A stretch of DNA of 64,000 nucleotides from Methylobacterium thuringiense (lineage in GTDB: Bacteria > Pseudomonadota > Alphaproteobacteria > Rhizobiales > Beijerinckiaceae). Position 1 is the stretch's first letter, and every line of letters begins with the position of its first letter. Positions 7,286 through 15,392 of the stretch are shown piece by piece. The position numbers and the translations under genes were made by a program. The notes under the pieces are model-generated. The model saw only the letters and a list, made by a program, of their open reading frames with translations. It did not search any database and had not been told where the DNA came from. Where the stretch lies: the NCBI RefSeq assembly GCF_022179645.1, contig NZ_BPRA01000006.1, positions 1 to 64,000 on the forward strand, written 5' to 3'.

Positions 7286-7734
7286 AATTAAGTTCACCTA
7301 AAATGACAAATTACGGCGCGGCTTGCACATGAGCATTTCGGATTAATGAATCCACAGCGGATAGTGATTTTCAAGGGCCAAAAATACCATAAGTAGTTCA
7401 ATTTCCCGGGAAACTTAGATGTGAGCCATCAAACGAGATTAGATCGGACTGCTGTATAATAGCGGATGTTTTGCCGGCGTCTTTCCGAGACCGCCGAATA
7501 TGTCCCCTTCAATGCTAGGTGGGCGCCCGTGCCTGTCAGACATTCGGTCGGACTGCATTGTCTCAGGCTCACGCCGACGATTTCCGCGCCGCTCCGCGGC
7601 AACGCGAGCTTGAAGCAGCGCCTCACAGCGCACGAGCCATACCAACCGATAGGTAGACGTCACGAAACCAAACAGTCTAAGAGAAATGTCGCATACCCGA
7701 CTGTTGTGCGATCTTGCATCCGGAAGACGGTCCC

Positions 7735-7965
7735 ATGCCTCGCTACTTTTTCGATGTGAACGACGGCGCTGAACTGCAGGACGACGTTGGGCGGGTCTTA
7801 GAAAGCGGCGCACCCCTTCGAGCTGAAGCTATCCGCACTGTCGCGCTGCTTTTGGCCGCCGAAGCCGACAACGCCAAAGACACCGCATTGGTCCTTAGCG
7901 TGCGGGACGCAAATGGCGCTATTCCGCTGAAGGTGCGGATGGCCTGTCATGTTGAGGAAACTTAG
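7735..7965 (+). CDS. DUF6894 family protein (copy V-a)
   Basis: The 76-aa product begins 'MPRYFFDVNDGAELQDDVGR' and ends 'NGAIPLKVRMACHVEE'. It is nearly superimposable on copy V-b at 9007-9237 (LLAAEA-D-AKD-ALVLSVR and KVRMAC-VEE are shared). Its 3' end overlaps a convergent small gene at 7919-8101, an arrangement repeated for copy V-b. Confidence 0.75.
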   Translation: MPRYFFDVNDGAELQDDVGRVLESGAPLRAEAIRTVALLLAAEADNAKDTALVLSVRDANGAIPLKVRMACHVEET

Positions 7966-8101
7966 CGCTTGTTTTCATCAGTTCTATCAGAGTCATTTCC
8001 AGCAAAGTCCTAAGGCGAAAGCTGCCACGATGCCCCAAGGCATCTTTAGCTTGCTGGATTAGTTCTCCTATTTTCTGAGCGTCTGCCTGCTCACTCGACA
8101 T
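7919..8101 (-). CDS. small helical protein convergent with and overlapping copy V-a
   Basis: The 60-aa product 'MSSEQADAQKIGELIQQAK...' contains 'GSFRLRTLLEMTLIEL'. The same core (LIQQAR, GSFRLHVLIEMILIEL) is encoded at 9194-9373, again convergent with and overlapping the end of a DUF6894 gene. Conservation of the frame in both copies argues that it is a real gene. There is no membrane helix or known motif; it may be a short helical oligomer. Confidence 0.55.
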   Translation of the reverse strand: MSSEQADAQKIGELIQQAKDALGHRGSFRLRTLLEMTLIELMKTSAKFPQHDRPSAPSAE

Positions 8102-8242
8102 TTCCAGCCCCGCCAGCGCTCATAAGATGACCACCCGTGAAACGGGCTGAATCATTACGGTCGAGGCGGGGAAAAGTTTCTAGATTTTGGAATAATCAGC
8201 CTGCGTCAGAATCGTAGGTCGAATGAATGCTTAATATGTCTC

Positions 8243-8271
8243 CCTACTAGTAGGTCGACTAAGACCTACTA
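8243..8271. repeat. palindrome and overlapping inverted repeat
   Basis: CCTACTAGTAGG (8243-8254) is a perfect 12-bp palindrome. It overlaps a perfect inverted repeat TAGTAGGTC / GACCTACTA with a 6-bp spacer (8248-8271). The two alternatives are mutually exclusive hairpins or adjacent protein-binding half-sites. Confidence 0.5.
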
Positions 8272-8315
8272 CCGTGTAGAGTTGGGCTATGTCCGAGGCT
8301 CGGGGTATTCCACCC

Positions 8316-8370
8316 AACGGTATGGAGTAGGAGCTTTTTAACTTGAGAGAATTTGCTACCTAATACCGTT
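8316..8370. repeat. imperfect inverted repeat (possible RNA hairpin)
   Basis: AACGGTAT (8316-8323) pairs with ATACCGTT (8363-8370). After a three-base mismatch GTAG pairs with CTAC. GTTGGG at 8281 could instead pair with CCCAAC at 8313, so two folds compete. Confidence 0.35.
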
Positions 8371-8531
8371 CTGGCGGAATTGGGTAGTAAACTCAACTAG
8401 GGTAGGAGGCGAGACAGCAGAATCCCATAGCCTTCCGTGACAATTGCACCAAGGCTTCGCAATTTGAGCTAGCCGCCCTAATTCAGTAGTATTGCTGGCC
8501 GTATCCCAGGCGCTCGCGACAAGAGACAGAT

Positions 8532-8798
8532 GTGCTCCCGCCTGAAGACCGGATTCGCGCATTGCCTCACTATTATTTTGACATCCACGACGGCATTCAC
8601 ATTACCGACAGCCTGGGCCAGACGTTGCCCGACCTTGAGGCGGCCAAGACAGAAGCAACGCGGATTGCCAGCGGTTTCGCAGCACGCACCGCAATGCTCG
8701 GCAGTGATGGCGGCGCGCTTAACGTTATCACTTGGACCGCGCCCGGCGTAGTTGTGATGAAGGTCCGGCTCGTTTTCAACATAGAGATACCACGATAG
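8532..8798 (+). CDS. DUF6894 family protein (copy I-b)
   Basis: The family motif appears as 'LPHYYFDIHDGIHITDSLGQTLPDLEAAK', and the end is 'VVVMKVRLVFNIE'. It is the twin of the gene at 2843-3115. The start is uncertain: GTG 8532 gives 88 aa, while TTG 8562 would start exactly at the family motif (78 aa). Role unknown. Confidence 0.65.
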   Translation: MLPPEDRIRALPHYYFDIHDGIHITDSLGQTLPDLEAAKTEATRIASGFAARTAMLGSDGGALNVITWTAPGVVVMKVRLVFNIEIPR

Positions 8799-9006
8799 CC
8801 GATTGATCGGCGCGCAGAGTATCCGAACGAAAGAGCCCCGCGAGCGAAGACCGCTGCGGTGCAATGGTGCCTTGAGAGACGCGGCAAATTGCCAAGCCTT
8901 GGACGCATGCCATGCAAGACAGCCATGCGCGAAACTAATATGGATTAATGGAGTTGGCCGACCGTGCAGGTCTACGCGCCTGAAGGTTCAGAGCCATGGT
9001 GTAACG

Positions 9007-9237
9007 ATGCCGCGCTACTTCTTCGACGTGAACGACGGCACCGAGCATCGCGATGAAATCGGACGCGAACTGAAAGGCTGCGCGGACATGAAATCTGAAG
9101 CCCTGCGCGTCATTGCGGCGCTCTTGGCCGCGGAAGCCGAGGATGCCAAAGACGCAATGCTCGTCTTGAGTGTCCGCATTGCGACTGGCGCTATCACTTT
9201 GAAGGTTCGGATGGCGTGTCAAGTTGAAGAGATTTAA
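9007..9237 (+). CDS. DUF6894 family protein (copy V-b)
   Basis: The 76-aa product starts 'MPRYFFDVNDGTEHRDEIGREL' and ends 'GAITLKVRMACQVEEI', nearly identical in plan to copy V-a at 7735-7965. A convergent small gene (9194-9373) overlaps its 3' end, as in copy V-a. Together these show that a block of DUF6894 gene plus opposing ORF was duplicated. Confidence 0.75.
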   Translation: MPRYFFDVNDGTEHRDEIGRELKGCADMKSEALRVIAALLAAEAEDAKDAMLVLSVRIATGAITLKVRMACQVEEI

Positions 9238-9373
9238 TTACTTCTCTCTGTAGCTCTATAAGAATCATTTCGATCAAGACATGAAGGCGGAAACTACCGC
9301 CTTCACCAAGGCAGTTTCTTGCTTGCTGGATAAGGAACAGCGTTTCTTCAGCATCGTTTGGTGGCACTGGCAT
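9194..9373 (-). CDS. small helical protein convergent with and overlapping copy V-b
   Basis: This 59-aa frame starts at ATG 9373 (MPVPPNDAEETLFLIQQAR) and includes 'GEGGSFRLHVLIEMILIEL'. It is the paralogue of 7919-8101. The shared core LIQQA...GSFRL...L-EM-LIEL with differing flanks argues for selection on the protein. The last residues are antisense to the end of the DUF6894 gene. Confidence 0.5.
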   Translation of the reverse strand: MPVPPNDAEETLFLIQQARNCLGEGGSFRLHVLIEMILIELQREVIKSLQLDTPSEPSK

Positions 9374-9557
9374 ATATGCCTCGCTGATCCAGCTAACTGT
9401 TACCCACCAGGGTCTGCAAAGTCCTTATGGGCCAAAGTGGCAAAAAAGTTGCCATTTTTCTGGAACGGCAACGAGTTTTGTATGGCAGCCGACGGTTCGC
9501 AAATACGTTGCTAGCTCGGACGATCCGTGTTGGTTCTGGCGCTAGGCGTTTATCGCG

Positions 9558-9893
9558 TGCAGCGTCTGCCGGTTAGGTTGGGCGTCGGGTCGGTCGGCTA
9601 TCTCACAGAAACCTCACAGCCCGTTCGCGATTGTATCGCGATGTCACGCTATTTTTTGCACATCCGCGAAGGGGCGGAGCCGATAGAGGACGCGGACGGG
9701 ATCGAATTGCCGGACCTCAATGCTGCAAGGGCAGAGGCCCTAGAAGGCGCACGCTGCATCCTGGCTGACAGAGTTCGCAACGGGCGCCCGATTGGACGCT
9801 GAACGGTAGAGGTCACCGACGAAACGGGAGCGGTGCTCGCCTATCTTCCGCTGCGCGCTGCGCTGGATCTGACGTGAGCGCCTAGGCCGGCAG
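9558..9893. repeat. 336-bp duplicated segment, copy 2
   Basis: This is the ungapped second copy of 3793-4128, carrying the broken DUF6894 copy II-b. Confidence 0.75.
9641..9877 (+). pseudogene. DUF6894 copy II-b broken by TGA at 9800-9802
   Basis: It begins 'MSRYFLHIREGAEPIED' and follows copy II-a to 'NGRPIGR', where the GGG (Gly) codon of copy II-a is replaced by TGA. Past the stop the frame continues 'TVEVTDETGAVLAYLPLRAALDL' to TGA 9875-9877. A 53-aa truncated product lacking the C-terminal strands remains possible. Confidence 0.7.
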
Positions 9894-9946
9894 TGCTGTG
9901 AGATGCCCGACGGCCGTCTTGGTCAAAGATGACTGAGATACCCGAG

Positions 9947-10264
9947 TTACTCGCAAAGGTCAGCCAGTCTGAAGGGACGACGAGTAGAGTGACTGCAGGA
10001 GCGCGGCTCCCAACCGCGGGCCCAAAGGACGCGGACGCTACCAGTGGCCCAGCCATGGGCGCTCATGACGATCTCGCCGTCCTCTTCGTAGACAACGACA
10101 GTTGACGGGAGACTTCCGCTACCGCGAGCGGCCTGCCGTGCGCCGGCCTCCTCAATCAGTCTCCGGGCATGTTGCTCAATATCGGCCCGACTGCCGCATT
10201 CGAAGTCTTCGTCATTCCACTCGGAAGAGTCGCCTTCGTTCACGTCAAAAATGTATCGAGGCAT
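9947..10264 (-). CDS. DUF6894 family protein with C-terminal extension (copy IV-b)
   Basis: ATG 10264, with GGAA just ahead, gives 105 aa beginning 'MPRYIFDVNEGDSSEWNDEDFEC'. It continues 'IEQHARRLIEEAGARQAARGSGSL' and 'TVVVYEEDGEIVMSAHGW', then an Arg/Ser-rich extension. It is the twin of 6941-7285. The upstream DNA is also partly shared between the two (AAAAATACC and downstream words). Confidence 0.65.
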   Translation of the reverse strand: MPRYIFDVNEGDSSEWNDEDFECGSRADIEQHARRLIEEAGARQAARGSGSLPSTVVVYEEDGEIVMSAHGWATGSVRVLWARGWEPRSCSHSTRRPFRLADLCE

Positions 10265-10746
10265 GGACGTTTCCGCAGCAGTAGCTGAAAAATGATGCAA
10301 TTTCACCCACCGAAATCTGAATTTCTTTTCTGAAAGATGCCCGATGTTATTAAAAGATTGGTAAGCAAACAAATTGGGAAAAATACCGAAGGTAAAGTCA
10401 CCCTCCTAACTTCCAAGTGAGATCAAGTCGGCCTATTGTGTAGATGTCGACGATTCGCCGCCGACCTTCCGCGCCCGCTATACCTGACCCCCTCATGGTA
10501 GAGGCGGGCGCGGACTGCAGCCCTCGTACCTTGGCTGGTAAGCAACTTCTAGGCTTACGAACCGGCGCTGAGCCACATTACCGGGGCGATGCAAGTCGCC
10601 TGCTGCCGCACAAAATTTTAACTGGCCGCCAGCGCTCATGTCGGGGCGTTTTCTGCATGCTTGCAGCCCGCCGCGCCGACGCCGTCAGTCACTCGTTTCC
10701 AGTCCAGACAGCAGCTATCCCAGGCTGTCCCTGTTTGGAGATGTGT
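10265..10746. other. 480-bp stretch without a convincing gene
   Basis: It carries the shared upstream region of DUF6894 copy IV-b and the leader of the VOC gene. A long open frame joins in phase to the VOC gene, but its residues (Arg/Pro/Ala-rich) do not look like protein and the VOC family starts at 10747. Confidence 0.4.
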
Positions 10747-11121
10747 ATGTTCACGCACGTCATGATCGGCAGCAACGACCTGGAGCAGGCCAAAGGATTC
10801 TACGACGCCACGTTTGTCGCGCTGGGAGGCGATCCCGGCGTGATGGATGCTCGCGGTCGGCTGATCTATGCCCACGAGGGCGGACGGCTGATGATCACGA
10901 AGCCGATAGACGGGAATCCAGCCACTGCAGCGAACGGTGGGACGATTGGCATTGTCGCTGCAAGCCGCGACCATGTTCTTGCGTGGCACATGGCCGGCAC
11001 CAAGCATGGTGGTACAGCGATTGAGAGCCCGCCCGCAGAGCGCCCAAATCGATCTTTCGTCGCTTACCTTCGCGATCCCGATGGAAACAAGCTCACTGCA
11101 CGGACCTTGCCCACGAAGTGA
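10747..11121 (+). CDS. VOC (glyoxalase/bleomycin-resistance fold) family protein
   Basis: The 124-aa product begins 'MFTHVMIGSNDLEQAKGFYDATF', the typical first beta-alpha unit of VOC proteins. It ends with 'NRSFVAYLRDPDGNKLTARTL', the strand carrying the usual DPDGN turn. These proteins form metal-dependent dimers acting on small molecules such as methylglyoxal adducts or fosfomycin-like compounds; the substrate cannot be named here. ATG 10747 is chosen because GGAG lies eight bases upstream. The gene stands alone. Confidence 0.8.
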   Translation: MFTHVMIGSNDLEQAKGFYDATFVALGGDPGVMDARGRLIYAHEGGRLMITKPIDGNPATAANGGTIGIVAASRDHVLAWHMAGTKHGGTAIESPPAERPNRSFVAYLRDPDGNKLTARTLPTK

Positions 11122-11484
11122 CGCGAGCCTCCGTCCCGCGCGGAGCCGGTCATGCTCGCACGGTGCTACGGTTCCGTAGCGTCTGCAGAGCGGTATCAAT
11201 CTCTGATGGGGTAACGATCGCAGATCGCCTCATCAGCCCTCCGGTCGGGCTGGACTGAAGCCTTCTCGCTTTGCGGCTCGACGATGCCCGGCTGGGCGTC
11301 GAACTGCTGTCTTGTCCGATCCGGCCGCTGCCATGCAGGTTGGGATCTCGCTCTCGATAGTCGATGTGACGCAGAGCCGGTTGGCGCAGCACCATGTCAC
11401 CCCTTCGATCCGATCTAGCACCGGACCCGAGCGGCATCGGCAGTCATTGCCGTGTGAGCGATCTGGCTCACGGAAGACGTCACG
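11122..11484. other. 363-bp intergenic stretch
   Basis: No gene is supported. A short inverted repeat GCTACGG/CCGTAGC near 11162-11178 follows the VOC gene and may be a weak terminator without a T-run. Confidence 0.35.
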
Positions 11485-13755
11485 ATGGATGGGTCTGCAA
11501 CGATCGCTGATGGCATGCTCGGCCGCCCGCACGTTCGAGTTGAGGGGCGTTCCAAGGTCACGGGAACGGCAGTCTATTCCTCCGATACCCGCGAAGGGCC
11601 CGTGGCTCACGCCGCGCTCGTCACCAGTGCCATCGCGAAGGGACGCATCTCCGGTTTCGACCTCACTGCGGCTGAGAGCGTCCCAGGCGTTCTTGGCATC
11701 TTCACACATCGCGACTTCGCCGGGGCCGTCGCTCCTGTGGCGCACCTCATGGACGGCGGCTACGCCAACAGTTCGCATCGACCGCTGTCGTCGGACCGCG
11801 TCGCCTATGCCGGTCAGATCGTGGCGCTTGTCATCGGGCGGACGCTTGAGGTTGCCGAACAGGCCGCTGCACTGGTTGCTGTGAGCTATGCGGCCGAGCC
11901 GGCGTCCGGGACCTTCGATGATCCCGGCGCCGAGACCGTGCGGCTCGCCGATCTCAAACAGCATCACGAGGAGGTATCAGTCGGCGATCCCGAGGCGGCC
12001 TGGACAGCAGCAGCTGCACAGGTTGCAGCGCGCTACGAGACCCCGATCCAGCATCACAACCCGATCGAGTTGTTCACCACCCGCTGCGCCTGGGATGGCG
12101 AGAGGCTGACCGTGCATGAACCGACCCGCTACATCGGCGCCGTCCAGCACGGGCTCGCCGCACAGCTCGGCATGGACCCAATGAACATTCGGGTGGTCTC
12201 GGGTCTGATCGGTGGGCACTTCGGATCGAAGTTTGCCCTGTCTCAGCACACCGCTCTGGTCGCGCTCGCGGCGAAGCGCCTGGGCCGCGCGGTCTCGCTG
12301 GTGCCGACGCGTCGCCAATGCTTCACCATCGCGAACTACCGACCGGAATCGCGCCACGACATCCGGCTGGCCGCCGACCGCGACGGGCGGTTCACGGCCC
12401 TCGTCCATGAGGCGGAGGTCGTAACGTCGCGCTTCGACCCTTTCATGATGGAGGGGACGGATGTCACAGCCAGCCTTTATGCCTGCCCGGCGATCCGCAC
12501 CGAGGAGCGGGCGGTCCGGGTCGATCGCAACACCCCAGGTCCGATGCGAGCGCCACCGGAGGTGCCCTACCTGTTCGCCCTCGAATCCGCCGTCGACGAG
12601 ATGGCGTTGCTGCTTGGCGTCGATCCGATCGAACTGCGCCGACGCAACGACACGGCTCGAGACCCGGTGACGGACAAGCCGTTTTCGAGCCGGCCGCTAA
12701 TGGCCTGCTTCGATGCGGGTGCAGCCGCCTTCGGCTGGGAACGTCGCTCGATAGAGCCCAGGTCGCTACGCGATGGGCCCTGGCAAGTCGGTCTCGGCTG
12801 CGCATCGTCCGTGCGGCCGGTGAAGTCCGCCGCGGCGACAATGCGGCTGCGATTGCTCCCGGACGGCTCCGTGGAGGTTGCGACCGCCCATCACGAGATC
12901 GGCAACGGCATCACCACGCTGCTCGCCATGGGCGTCAGCGAATGGCTGGGCGTGCCGGTCGGGCGCGTAAGGGTGCTGCTCGGCGATAGCGATCTGCCGC
13001 CGTCGAGCCTCTCGGGGGGATCCAGCACCACAACGAGCTTGATGAGCACGCTAGCGCTCGGCTGTGATCAGCTCCGGACTAGGCTCGCGCAGGCGGCGAC
13101 CGCTACGGGATGGTCGTTCGAAGGCTACGATCCGAACGGCCTGCGGGTCTCTGAAGGCCGGCTGCTGGCAGAAGATGGCCGCGCCGTGCCGCTCGGCGAA
13201 GCGGCTGCCCTGGTCGGACCTGCCGGTGCAGAGACCCTCGCCGAGTTCGTGCCGGCTGGCGCACCGGAGAAGGCGCTCGAATCGTTGCGCGCCGGGCGAA
13301 TCGGCCTGTCCCTCGGCGGCGATGCCCTGTCCTGGGGCTTCGGGGCACAGTTCGCGGAGGTGCACGTCCATGGCGAGACCGGCGAGATCCGGGTCGCGCG
13401 TCTGACAGGGGCTTTTGCAGCAGGTCGGGTTCTCAACCCGCTCACCGCTAGAAGTCAGCTCGTCGGCGGCATGATCTGGGGGCTCGGCTCGGCGTTGCTC
13501 GAGGAGACCGTCCTTGACGGCGCGACCTACCGGAACGCGGACCTTGCCGAGTATCTCGTTCCCACTTCGGCGGACGTCGAGGCGGTCGAGGCCGTGCTCG
13601 TGCCGGACCCAGACGAGATCGTGAACCCGCTCGGCGTGAAGGGCCTCGGCGAGCTCGGCATCATCGGGGTCAACGCAGCCATCGCCAATGCCGTGCATCA
13701 TGCCACCGGGCGCCGCATTCGCAGCCTTCCGATCCGGGTCGAGGATATGATCTAA
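11485..13755 (+). CDS. xanthine dehydrogenase/aldehyde oxidase family molybdenum-binding subunit
   Basis: This 756-aa protein is a full-length large subunit of the molybdenum hydroxylase family. The N-terminal a/b-hammerhead (HVRVEGRSKVTGTAVYSSD) and the Moco-binding domains follow, with 'GGHFGSKFA', 'MRAPPEVPYLFALESAVDEMA', the glycine-rich 'SGGSSTTTSL' and the C-terminal 'VKGLGELGIIGVNAAIANAV' carrying the catalytic Glu of the GLGE motif. Its domain layout is nearest the YagR/PaoC type. Normally it pairs with a 2Fe-2S and an FAD subunit; neither is next to it, so it is an orphan here. It probably oxidises an aldehyde or N-heterocycle in the cytosol or, with partners, in the periplasm. Substrate unknown. 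Confidence 0.85.
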   Translation: MDGSATIADGMLGRPHVRVEGRSKVTGTAVYSSDTREGPVAHAALVTSAIAKGRISGFDLTAAESVPGVLGIFTHRDFAGAVAPVAHLMDGGYANSSHRPLSSDRVAYAGQIVALVIGRTLEVAEQAAALVAVSYAAEPASGTFDDPGAETVRLADLKQHHEEVSVGDPEAAWTAAAAQVAARYETPIQHHNPIELFTTRCAWDGERLTVHEPTRYIGAVQHGLAAQLGMDPMNIRVVSGLIGGHFGSKFALSQHTALVALAAKRLGRAVSLVPTRRQCFTIANYRPESRHDIRLAADRDGRFTALVHEAEVVTSRFDPFMMEGTDVTASLYACPAIRTEERAVRVDRNTPGPMRAPPEVPYLFALESAVDEMALLLGVDPIELRRRNDTARDPVTDKPFSSRPLMACFDAGAAAFGWERRSIEPRSLRDGPWQVGLGCASSVRPVKSAAATMRLRLLPDGSVEVATAHHEIGNGITTLLAMGVSEWLGVPVGRVRVLLGDSDLPPSSLSGGSSTTTSLMSTLALGCDQLRTRLAQAATATGWSFEGYDPNGLRVSEGRLLAEDGRAVPLGEAAALVGPAGAETLAEFVPAGAPEKALESLRAGRIGLSLGGDALSWGFGAQFAEVHVHGETGEIRVARLTGAFAAGRVLNPLTARSQLVGGMIWGLGSALLEETVLDGATYRNADLAEYLVPTSADVEAVEAVLVPDPDEIVNPLGVKGLGELGIIGVNAAIANAVHHATGRRIRSLPIRVEDMI

Positions 13756-13911
13756 CAACCTACTGCTTTGCTCGACGGCGCCCGTCATCCGACGGCCATG
13801 CACCGGCCCTTCGTCGCCTCAGTGTTCCTCAGCGCATCGGCGAAGGCGGGTGCGGCACTCACGGCACCCGGCTTGTTCGAACCTCGGACCAGCGGCTGCG
13901 GTTGTGCAGCC

Positions 13912-14157
13912 ATGTCCGATCAAACCCCCACGTCCGCCTCCGACCAGATCATCGATGCGCGTCGCCGCGAGATGGCGATCGAGCATCTGCTGTTCGGCAC
14001 GATCCGATTTGTTGCGCAGCGCCACCCCGATCTGCTGGATGATCTCGACGGCAGCCTCGACCACCTCTGGGACAAGGCCCACGGCGAGGAGAAGGACGAC
14101 GAGGCGGTGCGGGACATCGCTCGGCGCTTCCTCGGGAGCCTGCGGGCCGAACGCTAA
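13912..14157 (+). CDS. small hypothetical protein (81 aa)
   Basis: The product is acidic and helical: 'ARRREMAIEHLLFGTIRFVAQRHPDLLDDLDGSLDHLWDKA', ending 'DEAVRDIARRFLGSL'. ATG 13912 is preceded by a poor ribosome site. There is no signal peptide. It may be co-transcribed with the SDR gene 53 bases downstream. Family not recognised. Confidence 0.55.
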   Translation: MSDQTPTSASDQIIDARRREMAIEHLLFGTIRFVAQRHPDLLDDLDGSLDHLWDKAHGEEKDDEAVRDIARRFLGSLRAER

Positions 14158-14210
14158 CATGGGCCGGCCGAGCCGGGCGATCGGGGCGCAATGCGAAGCA
14201 GCCAGACGAC

Positions 14211-14900
14211 ATGAGCGCACGCAGGGTGCTGGTGGTCGGCGCGTCCCGTGGCCTCGGCCTCGGGCTCGTCGCCAGGTTTCTCGAACGCGACTGGGACGTC
14301 ACCGCCACCGTGCGCCGACCGTCCGCTGCCCTGGCGAATTTAGCTGCCAGGGGGCGTCTACGGATCGAGGCGGGGGTGGACATCGACGACGACGAGGCCG
14401 TGACGGCACTGCGGGTGGCCCTCGCGGATGCGCCGGACTTCGATATCGTCTTCGTTGTGGCAGGGGTCGCCACGCAAGCCGGCACACCGGTCACCGCCCT
14501 ACCGCGCGCGGTAGCCGGCGCGATGTTCCAGACGAACGCCATCAGCCCGATCCGTTTCGCCGAAGCGTTTCAGAAACGCGTCGCACCCGGTGGGCTCATC
14601 GTCCTGATGACATCGAAGCTCGGCTCAGTGTCGCTGAACCGCGGCGGCGGTTGGGGCGGCTACCGAGCGAGCAAGGCGGCACTCAACACCGTTGCCCGCT
14701 CGTTCGTGGGCCAGCATCCGAAAGCGCACTGGGGTGTCCTGCTGATGCATCCCGGATGGGTTCGCACGGATCTCGGTGGCCGACGGGCGACACTCGACGT
14801 CGAGACCAGCGCTCGGGGCATCGTCGCCGTTCTGGAAGGCCACCTTGGGCAGTCCGGATGTGTCTTTCTCGACTACGCGGGACAGCCGGTTCCTTGGTAA
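14211..14900 (+). CDS. short-chain dehydrogenase/reductase (SDR), C-factor-like
   Basis: The 229-aa product has the Rossmann nucleotide motif near the N-terminus (VLVVGASRGLGLGL), 'DFDIVFVVAGVA' in place of NNAG, a Ser in 'LMTSKLGS' and the catalytic YxxxK as 'YRASKAALN' around residue 152. 'MHPGWVRTDLGG' follows, typical of the C-factor/sniffer subgroup. It is a cytosolic NAD(P)H-dependent oxidoreductase of unknown substrate. Confidence 0.8.
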   Translation: MSARRVLVVGASRGLGLGLVARFLERDWDVTATVRRPSAALANLAARGRLRIEAGVDIDDDEAVTALRVALADAPDFDIVFVVAGVATQAGTPVTALPRAVAGAMFQTNAISPIRFAEAFQKRVAPGGLIVLMTSKLGSVSLNRGGGWGGYRASKAALNTVARSFVGQHPKAHWGVLLMHPGWVRTDLGGRRATLDVETSARGIVAVLEGHLGQSGCVFLDYAGQPVPW

Positions 14901-14919
14901 GCCGAGGACCCGAGACCGG

Positions 14920-15027
14920 ATGCACCTGCTTCGTCTTCGTCATTCGTTGGCTATGTTGCTCCTCGCCCTCGCGCTGTGTCTGCCCTGCTGCATCTTGCTT
15001 CTGACGGCTCTGCTACGGTTCCGGTAG
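14920..15027 (+). CDS. possible 35-aa hydrophobic peptide
   Basis: The frame encodes one strongly hydrophobic helix (LAMLLLALALCLPCCILLLTALL) flanked by Arg residues, a single-pass membrane microprotein if translated. It starts 17 bases after the SDR stop and ends 15 bases before the next small gene. No clear ribosome site is present, so it remains tentative. Confidence 0.3.
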   Translation: MHLLRLRHSLAMLLLALALCLPCCILLLTALLRFR

Positions 15028-15042
15028 GCCCAGGATCACACG

Positions 15043-15294
15043 ATGCTCACCCTCTCCTCGATCCTCGCGCGCAGTATCCTGATGATTGCAGCCGTTGGCG
15101 GTCTCACGGTCCTTGCAGACGGAGCTGTGCGGTCTCAGCTCGAGCGGGCCGTGCGAGGCAATATGATGTCCACGGAGCCCAGTCCGGTGCCGGTGCACGT
15201 CGTTCGGCGGGACGACCACTACGTCATAAAGGGTCTCGACCGCGCCCGTCTCAACGCCACCGTGTTGATGGTCGGAGTCGAGGCAGCGGAGTAG
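15043..15294 (+). CDS. small membrane-anchored or secreted hypothetical protein (83 aa)
   Basis: An N-terminal hydrophobic segment (ILARSILMIAAVGGLTVLA) is followed by a charged soluble part, 'VPVHVVRRDDHYVIKGLDRARLNATVLMV'. ATG 15043 follows AGGATC by a reasonable distance. It looks like a signal-anchored periplasmic peptide. No family is recognised. Confidence 0.5.
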   Translation: MLTLSSILARSILMIAAVGGLTVLADGAVRSQLERAVRGNMMSTEPSPVPVHVVRRDDHYVIKGLDRARLNATVLMVGVEAAE

Positions 15295-15392
15295 TCGCGT
15301 AGGGGGCAGCGAACTCGACGGGTTTCAGGCCCTGCCGTTTGGCCTCAACTTCACGTAGATCGGGTAATCGGCAGGGTCCATTTCTTCGTGCC

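Larger units (their letters stand above)
8102..8531. other. 430-bp AT-rich stretch without a recognisable gene
   Basis: No convincing reading frame is seen. The stretch contains two sets of inverted repeats (8243-8271 and 8316-8370) built from the words CTAC, GTAGG and ACCGTT, which suggests regulatory or RNA structure upstream of the DUF6894 gene at 8532. Confidence 0.4.

Noticed and set aside
9281-9514. Plus-strand 77-aa frame after DUF6894 copy V-b
   Set aside because: It is antisense to the small ORF at 9194-9373 that is conserved with 7919-8101.
10444-10746. N-terminal extension of the VOC frame
   Set aside because: No resemblance to protein; a ribosome site and the family start are at 10747.
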